The notes under the pieces were generated by a model. It did not search any database. It saw only the letters and a list, made by a program, of their open reading frames with translations, and was not told where the DNA came from. Positions 45,173 through 54,118 of a stretch of DNA of 64,000 nt are shown here, one piece after another. The stretch's first letter is position 1; each line of letters begins with the position of its first letter. Origin of the DNA: JABMPR01 sp964508765 (GTDB taxonomy: Bacteria > Fidelibacterota > UBA8477 > JABMPR01); the NCBI GenBank assembly GCA_964508765.1, contig CAZDVD010000009.1:1-64000 (forward strand). Reading direction: 5' to 3'. The position numbers were made by a program, and so were the translations under genes.

Positions 45173-46485
45173 GCGTCGATAATAACTTCTTGGCCTTTGA
45201 CACTTTCATTGATTTCTCCATCCTGAAAGACAACATGTCCATTTACGATGGTAGTAACAGGCCAGCCCTGTGTGGTCCAACCATCATAGGGACTCCAGTT
45301 GACCTTTGTCCACAGTTTTCCATTCTCGATAGATCGTTTTTTGCCCATATCGACCAAAACGAGGTCAGCATCATAACCTTCTCTGATGTAGCCCTTGTTC
45401 TTGACCTTGTATAGTTCCACAGGTTTCTCACACATCCACTTCACTACATCTTCAATTTTACACAGACCTCGATTTGCCCGATCTAGCAACATGGGTAATG
45501 AAGTCTCTACTCCAGGCATACCGGAGGGCGCCTTCCCAAATGGGTTTGCTTTCTCTTCATGGGTATGCGGTGCATGATCAGTAGCGATACAATCGATCAC
45601 CCCATTCACCAGTCCATCCCAGAGCGCTTCACCGTGAGATTTATCCCTGATAGGTGGGTTCATCTGAGCGTAGGCACCTAACTTCTGATAAACATGCGGT
45701 GCACTCAAAAGAAAATGCTGAGGACATACTTCTGCGGAGATGGGAGCTTTTGATTTCTGGATTTCAAGATACCTCACTTCATCAAGTGTGGTCAGATGCA
45801 GAATATGAAGACGACGTTGATACTTAATGGACAACTCAACTGCCAGCGTTGTGGCTTTTAAAGCCGCATCTGCAGGTCGCACAAACTGATGATGATTGAA
45901 GTCGGTAGAATTCTTATAAATCTCTTTAGCTGCGTTAATTATGTCATCATCTTCAGCATGAACGGCTATGAGACGGGAGCCATTTCCAAAGATATGATCT
46001 AAATCCTTCGTATCACTCACCAACAGATCACCCGTGGAAGAGCCCATAAATATTTTAATTCCAGGTACATTTTTAACATAATTCAGAACATCAAGATTGG
46101 TATTCGTTGCGCCAATAAAAAAATTATAGTTCACTACACACTTCTCTGCCGCGTTTTTTTTACGCTCAGTCATCCCTTCAACTGTAATGGTTGATGGCTT
46201 GGTGTTAGGCATATCAAAAAAACTGGTAACCCCTCCAGAAGCTGCGGCCATCGAACCCGTTCTCAAATCTTCTTTCCATGTCAGACCGGGGTCACGGAAA
46301 TGAACCTGGGGATCAAGAGCACCAGGCAACAAATACAGGTGTGTTCCGTCAATTACTTGTTCTGCGGCTGACTCATTCACTTTGCCTAGTTGAGCAATTT
46401 TGCCACCACTAAGAAGTACATCTTGCTTAATGATTCTGGTTGAAGAGACACATCGGGCATTTTTAATGAGAATTGGTATTGGCAT
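45169..46485 (-). CDS. pyrC: Dihydroorotase (class I)
   Basis: This 438-residue amidohydrolase of pyrimidine synthesis cyclises N-carbamoyl-aspartate to dihydroorotate. The metal-binding HxH-type motif is VHFRDPG. DMPNTKP, GIKIFMGSSTGDLL, HILHLTT, CPQHFLL and ATDHAPHTHEEK follow in the order expected for class I PyrC. Related hydantoinases and allantoinases share the fold. The FGKAPSGMPGVETSLP segment favours dihydroorotase. It ends convergently with the SGNH hydrolase gene. Confidence 0.88.
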   Translation of the reverse strand: MPIPILIKNARCVSSTRIIKQDVLLSGGKIAQLGKVNESAAEQVIDGTHLYLLPGALDPQVHFRDPGLTWKEDLRTGSMAAASGGVTSFFDMPNTKPSTITVEGMTERKKNAAEKCVVNYNFFIGATNTNLDVLNYVKNVPGIKIFMGSSTGDLLVSDTKDLDHIFGNGSRLIAVHAEDDDIINAAKEIYKNSTDFNHHQFVRPADAALKATTLAVELSIKYQRRLHILHLTTLDEVRYLEIQKSKAPISAEVCPQHFLLSAPHVYQKLGAYAQMNPPIRDKSHGEALWDGLVNGVIDCIATDHAPHTHEEKANPFGKAPSGMPGVETSLPMLLDRANRGLCKIEDVVKWMCEKPVELYKVKNKGYIREGYDADLVLVDMGKKRSIENGKLWTKVNWSPYDGWTTQGWPVTTIVNGHVVFQDGEINESVKGQEVIIDA

Positions 46486-46558
46486 TTATTGCTCCATTTG
46501 ATGATTTTGTTGGCCTTTAATATCGTTCCGCGACCCTGACTTGGAAACCGTTTATCAA

Positions 46559-48961
46559 CTATTCTTCATCTTTCCAATCATGTCTGTACCATGCCCTCCC
46601 ATCACTTTTATAAATCTGGCACCCCTCCAAATCCGTTCTATGTATTTCTGCTCCCAGCTCTTTGTATCTATCAATGGTTATTGGGGAAGGATGCCTGAAT
46701 TTATTTTTCATCCCCAGACTTATCAGACAGACCCTGGGTTGTACAAGATCGATATACTCCTGACTTGAACTCGTTTTTGATCCATGATGCGGTGTCTTAA
46801 TAATATCGCTCCTTAGTAGAAGCCCTAGAGCGAGCTGATTGTGTTCAACCAGCTCTTCTCCATCGCCTGTGAGCATGATATTTGACGCACCGTAGAATAG
46901 TTGCATCACAATGGATGTATTGTTCACATTTGATGGTTGGGATGAAGTATCGTAGGACTTTGGACCCGTTACCCTAAAATAAATTGGCTTCAGGGTGGAG
47001 TCAATATGCCCTGCAAACACTGCAGAGTGCGGGATGTGTTTGGCTATTATAGTCTCCTTCAACGCATTGTATCCATACGATTCATATTCAATATCTGGCA
47101 TGAAGACTTTTCCAACAGGCACATTCTCTAGCAAATATTGGGCACCGCCAATATGGTCATTGTGTGGATGAGTCAAGACAAGGAGGTCTATCTTTGACCA
47201 ATTTCGATGTCTGAGATAGGGAACAATGACATCCTTGCCCATATCCTTGCCACCAAATCTCAAACCAGTATCAATGAGAATTGTTTTTCCGTTGGGGGCA
47301 TGAATGAGGATGGCATCTCCCTGCCCTACATCCAATACTACCAATTCGAGATGTTGAGGAGTCAGAATGGACTGCCAGGCATGTAGACTCAACCAAGTAA
47401 TTAAAAGAACCAGCCACAATTTCAATATTACTCTATATTTCACAACAGATATAACGAAAATACCCACCAAAATGATGAGTAGTTCAAACGACTGAATTGG
47501 GCGGGTCGTTACGTAGGCCCAATCTATCTGGGCACATAGCCGAACAAACCAGAGCATGAAGTCTATGGCACCCTCAATGGTGGCTGCCCATAATGGAGCC
47601 AGGAAAGGAATGAGTGAGCCCAAAATAAGAAAGCTCATCCCCGTGGCTACGATCACGCCAATCAATGGTACCACAACCAGATTGGCCAGAAGACTTATAA
47701 TGGGAATCTTGTTAAAATAAAAGATCGTGATGGCCAGTGTCCCCAGCTGGGCAGCCAGAGATACCAGAAAAAGATCTAGAATTGATAGTATCATTTTTCC
47801 AATTGGAGTGTTTCTATCAACAGGAAGCCTATTCACCCATTCCTTAAATATGGGAAAGAGTGTTACGATACTAAAAACGGCTAAAAACGAGAGTTGAAAG
47901 CCAAGGTTACTAAGCTGATTTGGAGAGATTAGTAATATGATGAAAGCTGCAGAAGCCAGGATATTGAAAATATCCGATTTTCGTTCAATGAGACCACCCA
48001 CAATCATTAGAGAAGCCATGATGGAGGCGCGCATCACTGAAGGTGCTGCGCCAGTGAGGCCAACGTAAAATAGTAGCCCCAAAATTACACTACCCATCTG
48101 TATGTGATGAGGTAAACGAAATAAACCAAATATGGTTATGAGGATGAGTGAAACATAGCCAACGTGAAGCCCACTCACTGCCAGTACATGGATCACACCC
48201 GTATTGGCAAAATCATTTCGAGTTGTCTCTTCTATCTCACTCTTTTCACCGAGGATTAAGGCAGATAAAATCCCGGCTGACCTGGGAGTTAAATATTTGT
48301 GAAAGTGATTCGATATTTTTTCCTGCACATCAAACATGATGAGTGAGACTGAATTTACATCACTCGGATAAATGATCACATCTTCAGGCTGCTCCAAAAA
48401 TGCTTCAAAATATATTCCTCTCTCCTTTAAATATTCACGATAGTCAAACTCATGGGGATTGCGTTTTCCTCTTGGTGAGTTAATGATCATTTGTCCTACC
48501 AGTGTATCACCTCGGTTTAAAACCTGCTCAATGTCTTTAGAATAAAGAAGCATCGATCCACCGGAAATATGCTGCTGATTGATCTGTGTGGGCCCAAGTA
48601 AGAACTTTGGTGTACCTTTACGGGTTTCACCCACATCAAGTACAACAGCACGGACTACATAAGCTGAATCAAGTTGAGTAATAAATTTTGACAAATGGCT
48701 GGATGGATTTAGTTCACCAATAGCTACCCTCAGACACCCTGAAATGATGAGTAAAAGAATCAATAGCCAGGATTCTCTTCGAAACAGTGTCGTGGTGATA
48801 CCAATGGCTGCCAGGAATCCAAGCAATCCTAGCGGAATGCTAAAATTCGTTTGGATAATAATTCCAAGAATGAACAGAAGTGATACCACTATCATAGGAC
48901 GAGGCATCACAAAGCTCATGATACTTCTATACATAATTCCTACTTGTTTGGGGTTGACCAA
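46559..48961 (-). CDS. comEC: Competence DNA-channel protein ComEC/Rec2
   Basis: This 800-residue inner-membrane protein moves single-stranded DNA into the cytoplasm during natural transformation. After N-terminal helices and an OB-like region comes the competence core with LAVSGLHVGY and many helices (to about residue 520). A C-terminal metallo-beta-lactamase domain follows, with LTHPHNDHIGGAQYLL and PHHGSKTSSS. The length and all three parts are typical. dprA is 10 kb downstream and recA is near, so uptake and processing genes coexist. comEA and pilus genes are not in the window. Confidence 0.93.
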   Translation of the reverse strand: MVNPKQVGIMYRSIMSFVMPRPMIVVSLLFILGIIIQTNFSIPLGLLGFLAAIGITTTLFRRESWLLILLLIISGCLRVAIGELNPSSHLSKFITQLDSAYVVRAVVLDVGETRKGTPKFLLGPTQINQQHISGGSMLLYSKDIEQVLNRGDTLVGQMIINSPRGKRNPHEFDYREYLKERGIYFEAFLEQPEDVIIYPSDVNSVSLIMFDVQEKISNHFHKYLTPRSAGILSALILGEKSEIEETTRNDFANTGVIHVLAVSGLHVGYVSLILITIFGLFRLPHHIQMGSVILGLLFYVGLTGAAPSVMRASIMASLMIVGGLIERKSDIFNILASAAFIILLISPNQLSNLGFQLSFLAVFSIVTLFPIFKEWVNRLPVDRNTPIGKMILSILDLFLVSLAAQLGTLAITIFYFNKIPIISLLANLVVVPLIGVIVATGMSFLILGSLIPFLAPLWAATIEGAIDFMLWFVRLCAQIDWAYVTTRPIQSFELLIILVGIFVISVVKYRVILKLWLVLLITWLSLHAWQSILTPQHLELVVLDVGQGDAILIHAPNGKTILIDTGLRFGGKDMGKDVIVPYLRHRNWSKIDLLVLTHPHNDHIGGAQYLLENVPVGKVFMPDIEYESYGYNALKETIIAKHIPHSAVFAGHIDSTLKPIYFRVTGPKSYDTSSQPSNVNNTSIVMQLFYGASNIMLTGDGEELVEHNQLALGLLLRSDIIKTPHHGSKTSSSQEYIDLVQPRVCLISLGMKNKFRHPSPITIDRYKELGAEIHRTDLEGCQIYKSDGRAWYRHDWKDEE

Positions 48962-49018
48962 ACATAGGAAGTGAATGTCAATTCACCAAATGGTATAATG
49001 GTCTAATTGATCAGGAAA

Positions 49019-49660
49019 TCAGGAGGGTTTTTCGTCACTGACGAAGGTGTAACCTTGAAGCGCATGAGCAATCGATACTCCCTCAAATCCACGACGTTGG
49101 AGCAGGCTCCAGAGTCGCTTCTTATCTTTGTAAGTGGGGGTTTCTATATTCTTTAATTTTCTTGCGGCAAGCTCGAGGGCGAGTTGATTGAAATCATACT
49201 CTTCCTTGATTTCTTCGATTTCAGATTCAATAATCTGTTTGGCTATTCTTTTAGCACTGAGCTCGTGTCTTAGTCTTATGGGACCCCATCCCTGGATCTT
49301 CACACGATCCTTGATGAATAGCCGGGCAAATCTTTCATTATTGAGATAATTTCTATCCTTGAGCCGGGTAATCAGTTCATCTGATAGGTCATTATACTTC
49401 TTTTTATATAACCAATCCTTGACCTCCTGCTCACATCTCTCGCGAAATGCAATAAAATTGATTAAGCCAATATAGGCTATTTCAATGCGATCATCATTTT
49501 CAAGATCGTGCCTGAGTTCGCTAGTATACTCATCCCCAACTTTGATATCATATTTGACAATGAGGGAACCATCAACACCCAGCTCAAATTTTCCATCTAC
49601 AAATAGATTGAATCTTTCCTGTAGTTTTTTCTGTTGGGTGATTTTGGTAATATTAGGCAA
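49019..49660 (-). CDS. recX: Regulatory protein RecX
   Basis: This 213-residue protein is built from three-helix RecX repeats: AFRERCEQEVKDWLYKKKY, then DRNYLNNERFARLFIKDRV, GWGPIRLRHELSAK and the final RLWSLLQRRGF. RecX binds the RecA filament and inhibits it. Translation starts with TTG at 49660, preceded by AAAGG about 10 nt upstream. In many bacteria recX is immediately downstream of recA. Here a small cassette with its own gene (49687-50162) lies between them. Confidence 0.88.
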   Translation of the reverse strand: MPNITKITQQKKLQERFNLFVDGKFELGVDGSLIVKYDIKVGDEYTSELRHDLENDDRIEIAYIGLINFIAFRERCEQEVKDWLYKKKYNDLSDELITRLKDRNYLNNERFARLFIKDRVKIQGWGPIRLRHELSAKRIAKQIIESEIEEIKEEYDFNQLALELAARKLKNIETPTYKDKKRLWSLLQRRGFEGVSIAHALQGYTFVSDEKPS

Positions 49661-49686
49661 ACTTAATGTACCTTTATGTATATACT

Positions 49687-49717
49687 AACCGCGGAAAACG
49701 CAAAGAGCGCAGAGACG
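49687..49717 (+). repeat. Left inverted, 9-nt-periodic repeat of the GxxExxY cassette
   Basis: AACCGCGGAAAACGCAAAGA continues with GCGCAGAGACG. Divided in nines after AA it reads CCGCGGAAA, ACGCAAAGA, GCGCAGAGA, a degenerate NCGCNNAGA unit. The right end carries the same type of repeat on the opposite strand, beginning with the same AACCGC. Confidence 0.7.
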
Positions 49718-49737
49718 TTCTATATCAATACCTCAAG

Positions 49738-50124
49738 TTAAAGATTATTAACAACTCTTTTAATTCCTAAATTCATATATCTCACATTAAAATTCAATAT
49801 CAGAGCCAGCTTCTTCTTGCACAACTTTAAATATATGAGCGTTTGAGCCAAATGGATATTTGATATTTTATCTACCACTTTTAACTCAATTATAACTTTT
49901 TCTTCAACTAGCAAATCCAACCGAAAGCCCACGTTTAGGCTATGCCCTTTATACATGGTTTCGACCGGCACCTGTTTCTGCACCAATAAATTCAAGGAGT
50001 TCAATTTAAAGAAAAGTGCAGCTTCGTATGCAGATTCGAGTAATCCAGAATTTAATTCTTTATGAACTTCAATCGCAGCACCAATAATCTTCTCGGAAAG
50101 CTCATTCTCGGATAATTCAAACAT
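49738..50124 (-). CDS. GxxExxY-family protein, predicted PD-(D/E)XK nuclease
   Basis: This 128-residue protein carries the family signature GLLESAY (Gly27, Glu30, Tyr33). A RecB-like active-site arrangement can be read: Asp70 in GFRLDLLVE, Glu80-x-Lys82 in VIIELK, and QxxxY (Gln94, Tyr98) in LAQTLIYLK. The family is of unknown function (TIGR04256-type), and nuclease activity is inferred from the residue pattern. It has no ribosome site obvious beyond an AT-rich leader. The gene lies alone between inverted repeats, after the recA terminator and before recX, so it looks inserted. Its AT content and Leu/Lys-rich codons are higher than in recA. Confidence 0.82.
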   Translation of the reverse strand: MFELSENELSEKIIGAAIEVHKELNSGLLESAYEAALFFKLNSLNLLVQKQVPVETMYKGHSLNVGFRLDLLVEEKVIIELKVVDKISNIHLAQTLIYLKLCKKKLALILNFNVRYMNLGIKRVVNNL

Positions 50125-50133
50125 AATAATTTA

Positions 50134-50162
50134 TCTTTGTGATCTCAGCGATCTTTGCGGTT
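50134..50162 (-). repeat. Right inverted, 9-nt-periodic repeat of the GxxExxY cassette
   Basis: On the minus strand it reads AACCGCAAAGATCGCTGAGA and continues TCACAAAGA. In nines after AA: CCGCAAAGA, TCGCTGAGA, TCACAAAGA. It is inverted relative to the repeat at 49687-49717, lies just before the GxxExxY ATG and ends 5 nt from the recA terminator. Confidence 0.7.
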
Positions 50163-50167
50163 GAATG

Positions 50168-50199
50168 TTAAAAGGGCTCCCATTGTTAGATGGAAGCCC
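50168..50199 (-). terminator. recA terminator
   Basis: On the minus strand a 10-bp stem GGGCTTCCAT/ATGGGAGCCC (one T-G pair, 6-nt loop TAACA-type) is followed by TTTTAAC. It lies 23 nt after the recA stop, so recX is separated from recA transcription by this terminator and by the cassette. Confidence 0.8.
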
Positions 50200-50222
50200 A
50201 ATTGTTGAATGATTACATGAGA

Positions 50223-51257
50223 TTATTTAGATTTTTCAACAGCAGGCTCCATCCCTAAAAACATGCGGACTTCACCTTCCAACTTTGCCATAAGATCTGG
50301 ATTCTCGATGAAAAAGTTTTTTACATTCTCTTTTCCCTGGCCGAGTCGATCTTCACCGTAGCTGAACCATGAACCGCTTTTCTGTACCAAGTTAGCCTGC
50401 AGGGCCAGATCCAGAATATCTCCTTCGTAGGAGAAACCCTTACCAAACATAATATCCAGCTCTGTCTCACGAAAGGGTGGCGCCATCTTATTCTTCACCA
50501 CTTTCACACGCACACGATTACCGATATTATCCTGGCCATCCTTCAGGGAACCTATTCGTCGAATATCCATTCGAACAGATGCGTAAAATTTTAGTGCTCT
50601 TCCACCAGTAGTTGTTTCGGGGCTCCCAAACATAACCCCAATCTTCTCACGGATCTGGTTGATAAAGATAACTGATGTATTTGATTTTGATACGGCGCCT
50701 GTCAATTTCCTGAGTGCTTGAGACATAAGCCGAGCATGGAGACCCATATGACTATCCCCCATTTCGCCTTCCAATTCAGCACGTGGAACCAAGGCCGCCA
50801 CCGAGTCAATAACAATGACATCCAGTGCATTACTGCGAACCAAGGTTTCAGTAATTTCCAAGGCCTGTTCACCTGAATCCGGCTGCGAAATCAACAGATT
50901 TTTAACATCTACACCTAGTTGACCAGCATATTTCGGGTCGAGTGCATGCTCAGCATCTACGAAAGCTGCATAACCGCCATTTTTCTGGGCATTAGCGACA
51001 ATATGAAGTGCTAATGTGGTTTTACCTGATGATTCTGGCCCGTAAATCTCAATAACACGACCCCGAGGTACTCCACCCACTCCCAGTGCCGCATCCAGTG
51101 AGAGTGCGCCTGTAGAGATGGCCTCCACCTGCATATTCATCTGCTCTTCACCCAATCGCATTACCGCGCCAGCTCCAAACTGTCTTTCAATCTGGGAAAC
51201 AGCTAATTCTATAGCTTTATCTTTGTCTTTTGATTTTCCTTGAGCAGCACTCATCAC
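50223..51257 (-). CDS. recA: Recombinase RecA
   Basis: This 344-residue DNA strand-exchange protein has Walker A GPESSGKTTL near residue 68, the VFINQIREKIGVMFGSPETT L2 region, and the ALKFYASVRMDIRRIG segment, as in all bacterial RecA. The acidic C-terminal tail is short (EPAVEKSK). It starts with ATG at 51257, overlapping the thpR stop by 4 nt. A second ATG follows as codon 2. cinA-thpR-recA is a tight block. The cinA-recA pairing is known from other bacteria and links DNA repair and competence genes. Confidence 0.98.
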   Translation of the reverse strand: MMSAAQGKSKDKDKAIELAVSQIERQFGAGAVMRLGEEQMNMQVEAISTGALSLDAALGVGGVPRGRVIEIYGPESSGKTTLALHIVANAQKNGGYAAFVDAEHALDPKYAGQLGVDVKNLLISQPDSGEQALEITETLVRSNALDVIVIDSVAALVPRAELEGEMGDSHMGLHARLMSQALRKLTGAVSKSNTSVIFINQIREKIGVMFGSPETTTGGRALKFYASVRMDIRRIGSLKDGQDNIGNRVRVKVVKNKMAPPFRETELDIMFGKGFSYEGDILDLALQANLVQKSGSWFSYGEDRLGQGKENVKNFFIENPDLMAKLEGEVRMFLGMEPAVEKSK

Positions 51258-51829
51258 TGACCTCCACTATTAAATTTAAAAGATTTCAATTCTTCATACT
51301 CTGCACCTGCTGGCGTCAATGTACTCTTCATCCACAACACAGTATCAACTTCAAAATTAAATTCACGCACTTCTGTAGTCAGAAATTTATGGATAAAAGA
51401 GCTTTTGCGTGAGATTGTTTTAACGCGAGCGAGCGTAATATGAGGTTGAAATTGACGTTTATCAAGTCTATAACCTAAGTGAGTCAATTCTTTATCCAGT
51501 TTTTGTTTGAAGGCGCTCAAGGTGAGGTCATACGGTGCAGATCCAACCCACAACACCCTTGGCTCATTGGCATGCGGATATATGCCAGTATCAGTCGTCC
51601 CCAGTGTAAATGGCGGGAACTCATTGACCACTGCTTCAATTCGCCTGGCATGCTCTTCAACATTTTCTGATTCAGTTTCACCCAAATAATTGAGCGTAAT
51701 ATGAATATTCTCTCGTTTCACCCAATTGATTTTGTCGTTCCTATCGATGATAGGAACGAGCATGTTTTTGAAGTAACCCTTCATTTCTTTAGGAATTGGC
51801 AAAGCCAGGAAAGTTCTTATCTCGCTCAT
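51254..51829 (-). CDS. thpR: RNA 2',3'-cyclic phosphodiesterase ThpR
   Basis: This 191-residue 2H phosphoesterase has both catalytic HxTx motifs: HITL in ENIHITLNYLG (near residue 44) and HITL in QPHITLARVK (near 127). Enzymes of this group open 2',3'-cyclic phosphates and can ligate tRNA halves in vitro. The biological role is uncertain. It overlaps cinA and recA by 1 and 4 nt. Confidence 0.9.
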   Translation of the reverse strand: MSEIRTFLALPIPKEMKGYFKNMLVPIIDRNDKINWVKRENIHITLNYLGETESENVEEHARRIEAVVNEFPPFTLGTTDTGIYPHANEPRVLWVGSAPYDLTLSAFKQKLDKELTHLGYRLDKRQFQPHITLARVKTISRKSSFIHKFLTTEVREFNFEVDTVLWMKSTLTPAGAEYEELKSFKFNSGGQ

Positions 51830-53076
51830 TAATCAGCATCCTCAATAAAAAGTCTTAACAGGTTCAGCGCAGAAAAAGCACTCATTTCCTTGTTCAAGAT
51901 ACGATTCTTCCCGAATTGAAAACGTCTAATATTTTGATGGTGGTTGTCTGCCACTCCGATATATACAGTTCCAACTGGTTTCTCTTCTGTTCCACCCGTC
52001 GGTCCTGCGACTCCTGAGATAGCTATGGTATAATCAGCACCACTTTCAGTCAGGGTACCGCTAAGCATTTCTGAGACGGTTTCCTCACTTACAGCACCAT
52101 GATCCACCAAGGTCTGCTCCTGAACACCCAGCAATGACATTTTGGTTTTGTTGGCATAGGTCACAAATCCAGTTTGGAAATAATCACTACTGCCACTGAT
52201 ATCGGTGATAAGGCTGGCGACCAACCCTCCTGTGCATGACTCAGCGGTAGCTACTGTGGCTTGTTTGCCTAACAAGAGTTCGCCAATAAGAACGGGCAGT
52301 GTTTCCTCATTCCGACCATAAATATTTTTGGGTTTCAAATTGCGAATCTTACCATAAAGCTCATCCATGAGTTTTTGGTTATGCTCTGGAGAATGAGTTG
52401 GAAATGAAACTCGGATGGTAACCATGCCCTGTCTGGGCAAATAAGCAATTTTCAGATCCTCATATTCATCCAGGACAGGTTTGGTCAATTCATACAGAGT
52501 AGATTCTGGAACACCAATGGAATGGATATCAATTTTTGCAATAGACTGCTGAGTTAATTTACCGAGAATGGGGATCATTTGATCCTGAGTGACACCCTGC
52601 ATTTCTCTGGGCACACCTGCCATGACGAATAGATGTTTGCCCTCGTGAAGAATATGCATACCCTGAGCCGTTCCGAACGGATTGTCCAGAAGTATAGCAT
52701 TTTCTGGATATTCAGCCTGAGAAGTATTTGACTCAGAAAATTTGAATCCTCGCCTGGCAAATCTATCTTTCAATGCATCCAACAAGTCAGGATAGAGTAT
52801 CAAACCAACTTTGAAGTAATCACAAAGTACGGATTTGGTGATATCGTCGTGGGTTGGTCCAAGACCACCGGTGAGTGTAATCACATCAGCCTGGGCAAAA
52901 GCCCAGTCCAATGAATCTTTAATATCCTGGGCAATATCTCCGATGATCATTTTTTTAATGACTGGAATGCCAATGAGATCTAACTGCTTAGAAATATATG
53001 CGTTATTCGAATCCAGCGTTCTTCCAGATAGTAATTCATCACCAATAGAAATCGTGATGGCCTTCATACTCTTCAT
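51829..53076 (-). CDS. cinA: CinA family protein (competence/damage-inducible, nicotinamide-nucleotide amidase)
   Basis: This 415-residue two-domain protein has an N-terminal MoCF-like domain (ITISIGDELLSGRTLDSN, LTGGLGPTHDD) and a C-terminal amidase domain (ATAESCTGGLVASLITD, SGVAGPTGGTEEKPVGTV). CinA recycles NMN and, in some species, ADP-ribose. It is linked to recA and competence in streptococci. Its start overlaps pgpA by 4 nt. Confidence 0.93.
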   Translation of the reverse strand: MKSMKAITISIGDELLSGRTLDSNNAYISKQLDLIGIPVIKKMIIGDIAQDIKDSLDWAFAQADVITLTGGLGPTHDDITKSVLCDYFKVGLILYPDLLDALKDRFARRGFKFSESNTSQAEYPENAILLDNPFGTAQGMHILHEGKHLFVMAGVPREMQGVTQDQMIPILGKLTQQSIAKIDIHSIGVPESTLYELTKPVLDEYEDLKIAYLPRQGMVTIRVSFPTHSPEHNQKLMDELYGKIRNLKPKNIYGRNEETLPVLIGELLLGKQATVATAESCTGGLVASLITDISGSSDYFQTGFVTYANKTKMSLLGVQEQTLVDHGAVSEETVSEMLSGTLTESGADYTIAISGVAGPTGGTEEKPVGTVYIGVADNHHQNIRRFQFGKNRILNKEMSAFSALNLLRLFIEDAD

Positions 53077-53528
53077 AGCAGTGCAGCAGCCCCTTGAATA
53101 ATAGCAAGTGCTAAGAAACCAGCCAGTACATCATCCATCATAACGCCGATACCACCTGGTAAATTCTGAGACTTATCAATCAGCCAGGGTTTCCAGATAT
53201 CAAACACTCTGAACAGGATGAATGCGGCCAGCCAAAAACCCCAATGTGCTGGAATGGCCAATAAAGCAATCCACTGTCCAACCAGTTCATCAATGACAAT
53301 TTCACCGGGATCTTCGACACCGAGGGATGCTGAAACTTTATTGGATGCAAACACGCCGAGTAAGGTTATAACAGCAATCAAACCAAAAGTGATAAAAGGA
53401 TTATCTGTAACCTGTGTACTCCAAAAATAAGCTATGGGGAGCGTCACCAGCGAACCGTAAGTACCTGGAGCACCTGGGATAAGACCTACATATCCAACTG
53501 ATGTAAAACCCCTTAAGAGTTGAATCAT
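53073..53528 (-). CDS. pgpA: Phosphatidylglycerophosphatase A
   Basis: This 151-residue membrane phosphatase makes phosphatidylglycerol from its phosphate. Motifs are GLIPGAPGTYGSL, DPGEIVIDELVGQW with catalytic acids, and GIGVMMDDVLAG near the C-terminus. An upstream start would overlap pgsA by 49 nt. The ATG at 53528 overlaps the pgsA stop as ATGA and begins MIQLLRGFTSVGY, so it is the likelier start. It is the next enzyme of the same pathway as pgsA. Confidence 0.92.
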   Translation of the reverse strand: MIQLLRGFTSVGYVGLIPGAPGTYGSLVTLPIAYFWSTQVTDNPFITFGLIAVITLLGVFASNKVSASLGVEDPGEIVIDELVGQWIALLAIPAHWGFWLAAFILFRVFDIWKPWLIDKSQNLPGGIGVMMDDVLAGFLALAIIQGAAALL

Positions 53529-54118
53529 TCGCTTTCCGTTAAGAGGGTTTTCAGGAAAGCCCGATTTATCCATAAATAATTAAAACCAGTATATGCGGTT
53601 ACCAAACCAGTGAGTGTGAAAATAGTCTCAGTGACGAACCACTCTTCCAGCCAGGCTACGATTAAATCCAGAGCTTCAAAATGACCAAAAAGGATAAAAA
53701 CCAAACCTACATACATAGAAACATATTGGAAAGTTGTTTTCAATTTGGCGATTTTGCTAGTATTCATACTGGCACCATTGGCCAACATGACCCAACGTAA
53801 TGTGGTAACCAGACCATCTCTCAGAATAATGACCGCAGTAATCCAGATGGGCATCACGTCTAGAATATTTAGAGTGATGAAGGTGCTATTAACCAAAATT
53901 TTATCAGCGAGAGGATCCATAAATTTGCCAAATTCGCTGACCACCTTGAGTTTGCGGGCAAGTATCCCATCAAATAAATCTGAGAGTGATGCGATGAGAA
54001 ACAAGACCAAAGCCAAAGCATGCAAAGCCAGACTATCAAAACCGATGAGCAACCAGACAATCAGAGGTGTGATTACTATTCGGAAGATTGTCAGAATATT
54101 AGGTATGTTATGTATCAT
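53525..54118 (-). CDS. pgsA: CDP-diacylglycerol-glycerol-3-phosphate 3-phosphatidyltransferase
   Basis: This 197-residue inner-membrane enzyme makes phosphatidylglycerol-phosphate. The CDP-alcohol phosphotransferase motif is present in SDLFDGILARK (DxxDGxxAR) and FGKFMDPLADK (Gxx(x)DxxxD). The other membrane segments fit the family. It overlaps recR by 4 nt and pgpA by 4 nt. Confidence 0.94.
   Translation of the reverse strand: MIHNIPNILTIFRIVITPLIVWLLIGFDSLALHALALVLFLIASLSDLFDGILARKLKVVSEFGKFMDPLADKILVNSTFITLNILDVMPIWITAVIILRDGLVTTLRWVMLANGASMNTSKIAKLKTTFQYVSMYVGLVFILFGHFEALDLIVAWLEEWFVTETIFTLTGLVTAYTGFNYLWINRAFLKTLLTESE

Noticed and set aside
53529..53573. Longer pgpA start at 53573
   Set aside because: It would overlap pgsA by 49 nt. 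The ATG at 53528 gives an ATGA overlap and the family's usual N-terminus.
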